Source: Alnus glutinosa
Lineage: Eukaryota > Streptophyta > Magnoliopsida > Fagales > Betulaceae
NCBI RefSeq assembly: GCF_958979055.1
Contig: NC_084899.1
Coordinates: forward strand, 23,875,501 to 23,939,500
DNA: 64,000 nt
Direction: 5' to 3'
Positions 59,601 through 64,000 of this stretch are shown here, in pieces. Every line of letters starts with the position of its first letter. The first letter of the stretch is position 1. The notes below the pieces were generated by a model. The model saw only the letters and a program-made list of their open reading frames with translations, made no database searches and was not told where the DNA came from. Both the position numbers and the translations under genes were made by a program.

Positions 59601-62600
59601 TTGTCGTGTGCCAGCCATACGACAATGCAATGCAACTCTTTTAATTGATTGGCAATCTATTGACAAGTTTCTTGTGTCTAGATAGAACATGTTGTGAAAA
59701 GATTGGAAGAAAAGAAGCAGGGTGATCTTGAAGTGTTTAAGTGGTTTAGAACACATGTTATTGATTCCAAGCTGGAACCTAGTATAGAACATCAAGAGCT
59801 TGTAAGTGTTTCGAATATCAATCCACTTTTATTTCGTAATTCTATTTTAATCTGCTTCATATTTTCCTCCTACCAGACACCTTTCTAACATTAGTCAAAC
59901 TTAAACTTTAATGTTATTTTTTAGAACTATTTAAACTATCAGATACAACACAACTCAAAACAATGATGCCTTTGCTGCAGCATACACTCTTATCACTTGG
60001 GGGAAAGGTTATGGATGGACACATCTCCCTTTTAATCAATGCTGGCCTTCTTGTAAGTAAACTTGGATTTGTAATAATATATTGCATGTTGCTGCCTTTT
60101 GAATTCAAAGATTAATTATAGTTGTACTTTGTGCCTATTTTGCTGTGAACGGGTATGTTGCCGGAATTGGTACTTGAACTGATATTGTGATCAGGAAGAG
60201 TAAAGTTTTAGAGATGTTATACATGGTGTATCAACATGGTAGGTTATAAACATGTTAATAAAATAGTAGAATAAACAAAAGTCCTGTCTTGTTACCAGCA
60301 AAGACTCTGCGCGGGTGCACATTCAGAGAGGAACACTTTCTTTTTCTTTTTTCCTTGAGAGGCATTGGTGTGGACCAGATATTTTGTTCCCCTCTTTTGG
60401 GGTGCGTGGGTGGGGGAGAGATTATCTTAGTTTGTTTGAGCTGTGGGGTGAGTGAGAGATGGCTACGTCTATCCCATCCCTTCTTTGATCCAGTCTTTGG
60501 TAGTAGGTGCAATATTGAAGGAGTTCATGGCTAATGGCTGGAGCTTTATTCCCATTCCGAGTACTGTCTTTATAGGAAGCCTCATGATCTCCTTGTTCTT
60601 CTTGTTCTTTTAGTTTTTCTTTTTCCCTTTTTGGTTTCTTTTTTAGTAGGTCTAATGGTCACCAGTCCGTCGTCTTACTAACACTGCTGTCTACTCTTTA
60701 GACACGTCAGATTATTGATCCGAACATGTACTGGTTCGCAATTCCAAATGTTGGTTCAGTACTTAAGGGTCTCTCTCAGGTATATAAATGCTTTGTTTAT
60801 TTATTTACTTTACTATTTTGGTAATGGGCTATATAAAGTGGATACAAGTTTTTTAGAGCACTAGCAACAGATTCCCTACCATTTTCCCTAGTTTAGGGAA
60901 AATTTAGGGAACCAAACCACATTTTTTTTTTTTTTTTTTTTTTCCCTATATAAAAACACCCCACAACAGCTTCACTTTATCTTTCCCTATATATTAAAAT
61001 ATATATATTTTTAGTTTATTTTTTTTTTATTATCTCTCGTCTCAGCAATGACGACGACGCACAACCTGCACAGGGACCGCTCGCCGGGCCGGCCTCGCAG
61101 CTCCTCTAGACCAAGCGGCCTCGATAGCCGGAGTGAAAGAACTCGATGGCGAGGTCATCGAGGCTGATCTTCGGAAACCCCGAGCCCCTCACCGTGTTCA
61201 CGAACTTCCCTCTCAGAGTCGGAATGCCGTCGTCGAAGTCGTCGCTTCCCGGCACCAGTATCCGATGTGAGAACCGGCTAAGGCTGCGCAAATGGCGATG
61301 AGCTGAGCTCTTATTGGTCGATCCGGAGTCCTTCGCCGACAAAGATGCGGCTCTGATCGTTGTTCTCTTCGTCATCGATTTGAACGCCGATGTCGCCATT
61401 TGAGGAAAAATTTTGAATCGAAGGGGATCGAAGGCCGGCTCTGATGAGGATAGAAGGGGATTTGATGAATTCTTGAGTTGAGGGTTGAGGATGCGTGAAG
61501 GAGAGAGAGTCAGAGAGAGAGACATTTTTTTTTTTTTTATTAAAATAGTGTATTGGGTAGCTACAGTGCTACCCAAGCATGGAGCCCTAAAATAGGGTAA
61601 CTGCTGTGGCTTGTTTTTTGGTAGCTTTTTTCAAATTTCCTTATTTTAGGGAATAGAACCACTTATAGGGCATCTGTTACTAGTGTTCTTAGAGCACTAG
61701 CATCAGATTTCCAACCATTTTCCCCAATTTAGGGAAAATTTAGGGAATCAAACCACTTTTTTTTTCCCTATACAAAAACACTCCACAACAGCTTCCCTTT
61801 ATCTTTTCCTATAGATTAAAATATTATTATTTTTTACCTTTTATTTATTTATTTATTTTTGCTTTTTCTTCATCTTCTTCTTGATTAAACGAGACCAATA
61901 TACCACCCATCGACCCAGGAGAGAAACCGAGCGATTTCGTGAAACCCATGCCCGATCTCTGGTGGGTGTTGCTGAGCCGTCGCCGACAGAGCCAGAGGAG
62001 CCGATTTCCTGAGAAATCCGGCGGTTCAGTGACGGCGAAACAGAGGAGACCCGATTCGTGAGACCCAGAGACCCGATCCTCTGATGGGTTGTTGCCGACG
62101 GTGACCAGAAGACGTGATTTCCTGGGTCGTCGGTGGGCTGTCGGAGGACTCAATTTCTGGCGGATCGAGGCTAGCTTCCGACGATTTCTACCGTTGCCGA
62201 TCTGCTGCTACTGGTGGAGATTGGAGACAATGTTGGAGATTGGAGAAGAAGAGAAACGCGAGCAACAGAGAGAGAGAGTGTTTATTTTAAGATTAAATAA
62301 TCTATTGGGTAGCATTGTAGCTACCCAATGATGAACATGTAAAATAGGGCATCTGTTGTGATGCATTTTTTGGTAACTTTTTTCAAATTTTTCCTATTTT
62401 AGGGAATAGAACCCCTTAGAGCACTAGTAGCAGATGCCCTATAAGTAGTTCTATTCCCTAAAATAGGAAAAATTTGAAAAAAGTCACAAAAAATTAAGTC
62501 ACAGTAGTTATCCTATTTTAGAGGGTCCTCCTTGGGAAGCTACAGTGCTTCTCAATACATTGAGTAGCACTGTAGCTACCAAATACAATATTTTAATAAT

Positions 62601-63806
62601 AATAAAAAAAAGCCTCTCTGTCTGATTCTCTCTCCTTCACGCGTCCTTTGAACCACTTCACCCGTCCTCATTTCTTTCTGTCGTCCTTCCTTCCCAACTA
62701 GAATCAGAAGCTAAACCAACTGAACCAGAGTTAATGCCGGAGTGAAACCGGAACCGCTAGAGGCTACCGATGCAGATCAGAAACCCAAAGAATTGAAACA
62801 GAGCTCGATCCGATCCAATGAAGCCGCCGGTTGCAAGATGATTGATTTGATCATTGGATCTTGCAAAATTTCCCTCTCTCTTCTGCACACTATACCTGAA
62901 CATTTTGTTGCTGTGCTATCTCCAAAGGCCATCGATGGCTTCAAGGTCTGCTTCCAGGATGAACTGGACCTCGGAGAAGAAGAAGTAGCCTCGATTTTGA
63001 GTGGGCTCCACAACTCAAAAACCTCCAAAATACCACTCGAAATCAACAAATAAAGAACAAGAAGACAACAAAACCAAGAAATCAATGGAGACAAGAGAGA
63101 GAGATTCAGAGACAGAGATGAGAGAGAGAGAAGACTCAGATGAGAAAGAGAGAGATTGAGAGAGACGGAGAAGACGTAGATGAGAGAGAGAGAAAGAGAA
63201 AGAGAGACGAAAGAGAGAAAAAATGCGGAGAAGAGAGATTAGGTTGAGAGAGAGAGAGAGAGAGGTTGAGAGAAAAGCCAGAGATGCAGTGGCAGAGACA
63301 AATGGATAGAGAAAGAAGAAAGGGGAAAGACGGAGAAGAGAGAGAGGACAAACAGTTTTTTTGGAAATAAAAAAAAATATTAAAAGTAAAAAAATATTAT
63401 TTTAATGATATAGGGAAGATTAAGGGAATATGTTGTGAGATATTTTTGTATAGAGAAAAAAAAAAGTGGTTTGGTTCCCTAAATTTTTCCTATATTAGGA
63501 AAAATAGTTGGGTGTCTGCTGCTAGTGCTCTTAGCTAAACTATATCAAAAGTTTGAAGTTCTGAGTCATCATTCCAACAACAGGATATGATGTGTTTACA
63601 TTTATTCTTTACAGGGCAGAAAGGAAGTTCTTTCTTTGCTAAACCGCAGGAGATACAAAGAGATGATGTTGGCCTCTATGGAGAAAAAGCGTCTCCGGTT
63701 GTCTCCACTCGATATGAGATTTCATCTCCGTGATCTGATCGGCTCAGGTCACCTCAAAACAGTCCAGACATCAACTGGCTTAGTTGTTCGAGTCACAAAA
63801 GATTAA
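56609..63806 (+). CDS. STK19-like winged-helix protein
   Basis: Spliced exons 56609-56711, 56818-56891, 58681-58761, 59325-59417, 59682-59801, 59981-60052, 60702-60779, 63615-63806 give 270 residues, close to the short human STK19 (254). The N terminus is basic (SSKGKKRQRDQED). Then come the family segments FSDTLVALRIMRAQFPRI, VSIQPFVLRSQLYSSVEDRT, a helix with VVKRLEEKKQGDLEVFKWF, HTLLSLGGKVMDGHISLLIN, DPNMYWFAIPNVGSVLKGL and RRRYKEMMLASMEKKRLR, ending VVRVTKD. There is no glycine loop, HRD or DFG, so it is not a classical kinase. Human STK19 is a nuclear DNA-binding winged-helix protein needed for transcription-coupled repair; the plant role is inferred. The last intron (2.8 kb) holds three transposons. 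Confidence 0.88.
57159..57422 (+). mobile_element. TRIM-like element in STK19 intron 2
   Basis: Two terminal repeats begin TGTTAGAATATT (about 57159-57235 and 57347-57422); the second ends GGTAATTTAACA. They belong to the same family as 5829-6270 and 50173-50402 but in the opposite orientation. The internal segment is ~110 bp and non-coding. Confidence 0.55.
57513..57833 (-). mobile_element. 321-bp TRIM retroelement in STK19 intron 2
   Basis: Two terminal direct repeats (57513-57628 and 57719-57833) each start TGATAAAGT and end CTTAACA, so they have TG..CA ends. They flank only 90 bp. Read on the minus strand, the sequence beside the right-hand copy is TGATATTAGAGC, close to the Met-tRNA primer-binding site TGGTATCAGAGC. 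This fits a minus-strand terminal-repeat retrotransposon in miniature. No clear 5-bp target duplication was seen. Confidence 0.75.
60856..61688. mobile_element. Pack-type transposon copy 1 (833 bp)
   Basis: Terminal inverted repeats start GAGCACTAGCAACAGAT and the right end reads ATCTGTTACTAGTGTTC. TTA lies on both sides (60853-60855, 61689-61691), typical of PIF/Harbinger-type duplications. Conserved subterminal arms of about 100 bp flank a GC-rich interior with a minus-strand coding segment. It encodes no transposase. Confidence 0.75.
61106..61399 (-). pseudogene. Captured host-gene fragment inside copy 1
   Basis: The minus-strand frame from an ATG at 61399 reads MATSAFKSMTKRTT, then an Ser/Arg stretch (RHLRSLSRFSHR), FVNTVRGSGFPKISLDDLAI and EFFHSGYRGRLV before a stop. 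The style matches the N-terminal part of a conserved plant protein I cannot name. The frame extends upstream to 61576 through what looks like a captured 5' leader. It is most likely a transduplicated first-exon fragment, not a working gene. Confidence 0.5.
61692..62415. mobile_element. Pack-type transposon copy 2 (724 bp, right end lost)
   Basis: Starts GAGCACTAGCATCAGATTTC directly after the TTA that closes copy 1. It shares the left arm (CCCAATTTAGGGAAAATTTA) and inner right arm (TAGCTACCCAATGATG and GGGAATAGAACCCC) but stops before the terminal inverted repeat. Its interior differs from copy 1 and contains a GC-rich, coding-like segment (61845-62153) I do not recognise. Confidence 0.65.
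62419..63530. mobile_element. Pack-type transposon copy 3 (1112 bp, inverted)
   Basis: Bounded by GAGCACTAGTAGCAGATGCC and the inverted partner GTCTGCTGCTAGTGCTC, with TTA on both sides (62416-62418 and 63531-63533). The order of subterminal arms is reversed relative to copies 1 and 2. The interior holds an unrecognised 103-codon frame (62742-63053) and a long GA tract (63085-63350). Confidence 0.75.
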
Positions 63807-64000
63807 ATCCAGGAAGACACATCTCCTATTGGATCCATCTGATGATTACAGATACTTCTCCTGGTTGTCAAATCTTGAGAAGAGGTAAAGTTGCTTATGC
63901 TCTGACTGATAAGCTACTGATGCGGCATGCATATTTTCTTATAGTGATTAAGCGAATAAAATATATCCAGGCTGGCTGAGAGAGAAGAAAGAAAAGATGT
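63807..64000 (+). other. STK19-like 3' untranslated region, window edge
   Basis: Follows the stop codon of the STK19-like gene. AATAAA at 63955-63960 could serve as a polyadenylation signal. No further gene is visible before the window ends. Confidence 0.45.

Noticed and set aside
62742-63053. 103-codon frame treated as an independent gene
   Set aside because: Lies entirely inside an inverted non-autonomous transposon, runs into a GA tract, and no family is recognised; kept only as possible captured DNA.

Overview
The window is nuclear DNA from a flowering plant, most likely a woody eudicot. The evidence is Arabidopsis-type telomere-like repeats (TTTAGGG and CCCTAAA), GT-AG introns in AT-rich DNA, plant-specific versions of conserved genes, many short non-autonomous transposons, and long GA, TA and TG microsatellites. 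The species cannot be fixed from the sequence. Gene models were spliced by hand from open frames and GT/AG sites. All six multi-exon models close in frame, but untranslated exons are only partly placed.

Layout. 1-4450 is degenerate telomere-like repeat, with TTTAGGG on the + strand to about 1.4 kb and CCCTAAA from about 3.1 kb, separated by GA and TA microsatellites. 4.6-9.0 kb is gene-free and holds the end of a CACTA-like element, a tandem miniature LTR retroelement (TRIM) and microsatellites. 9.1-18.0 kb (minus) is a 13-exon NDR/LATS-type AGC kinase. 18.7-23.4 kb is gene-free and holds a 347-bp tandem duplication and small transposons. 23.5-27.0 kb (minus) is a soluble ABC ATPase of the ABCI19/20/21 group. 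28.4-34.6 kb (plus, divergent from it) is CHR8, the plant CSB/ERCC6 homologue. 37.5-40.7 kb (minus) is a NECAP-like endocytic adaptor. 43.8-47.6 kb (plus) is an intronless SF3B1 gene. 49.6-54.6 kb (plus) is a PMT8/PMT3-type Golgi methyltransferase. 56.6-63.8 kb (plus) is an STK19-like winged-helix protein whose last intron carries three related transposons in a row.

These are housekeeping genes with no operon-like logic: signalling (NDR), ER/cytosolic ABC function, DNA repair (CSB), clathrin trafficking (NECAP), splicing (SF3B1), wall-polymer methylation (PMT) and repair (STK19). One pair is functionally linked: CSB and STK19, both factors of transcription-coupled nucleotide excision repair in animals, lie about 22 kb apart on the same strand. 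That may be chance.

The most unusual structures are: (i) three abutting transposons sharing GAGCACTAG termini and TTA junctions in the last STK19 intron, each with a different interior, one apparently carrying the first coding part of a host gene; (ii) a 321-bp TRIM in another STK19 intron and a second, multi-LTR TRIM family at three loci; (iii) a MITE family with GAGTAATG ends and 9-10 bp target duplications; (iv) a higher-order 134/120-bp repeat in the telomere-like array, and its opposite orientation to the array at 3-4 kb; (v) a perfect 53-bp inverted repeat around a TA loop.
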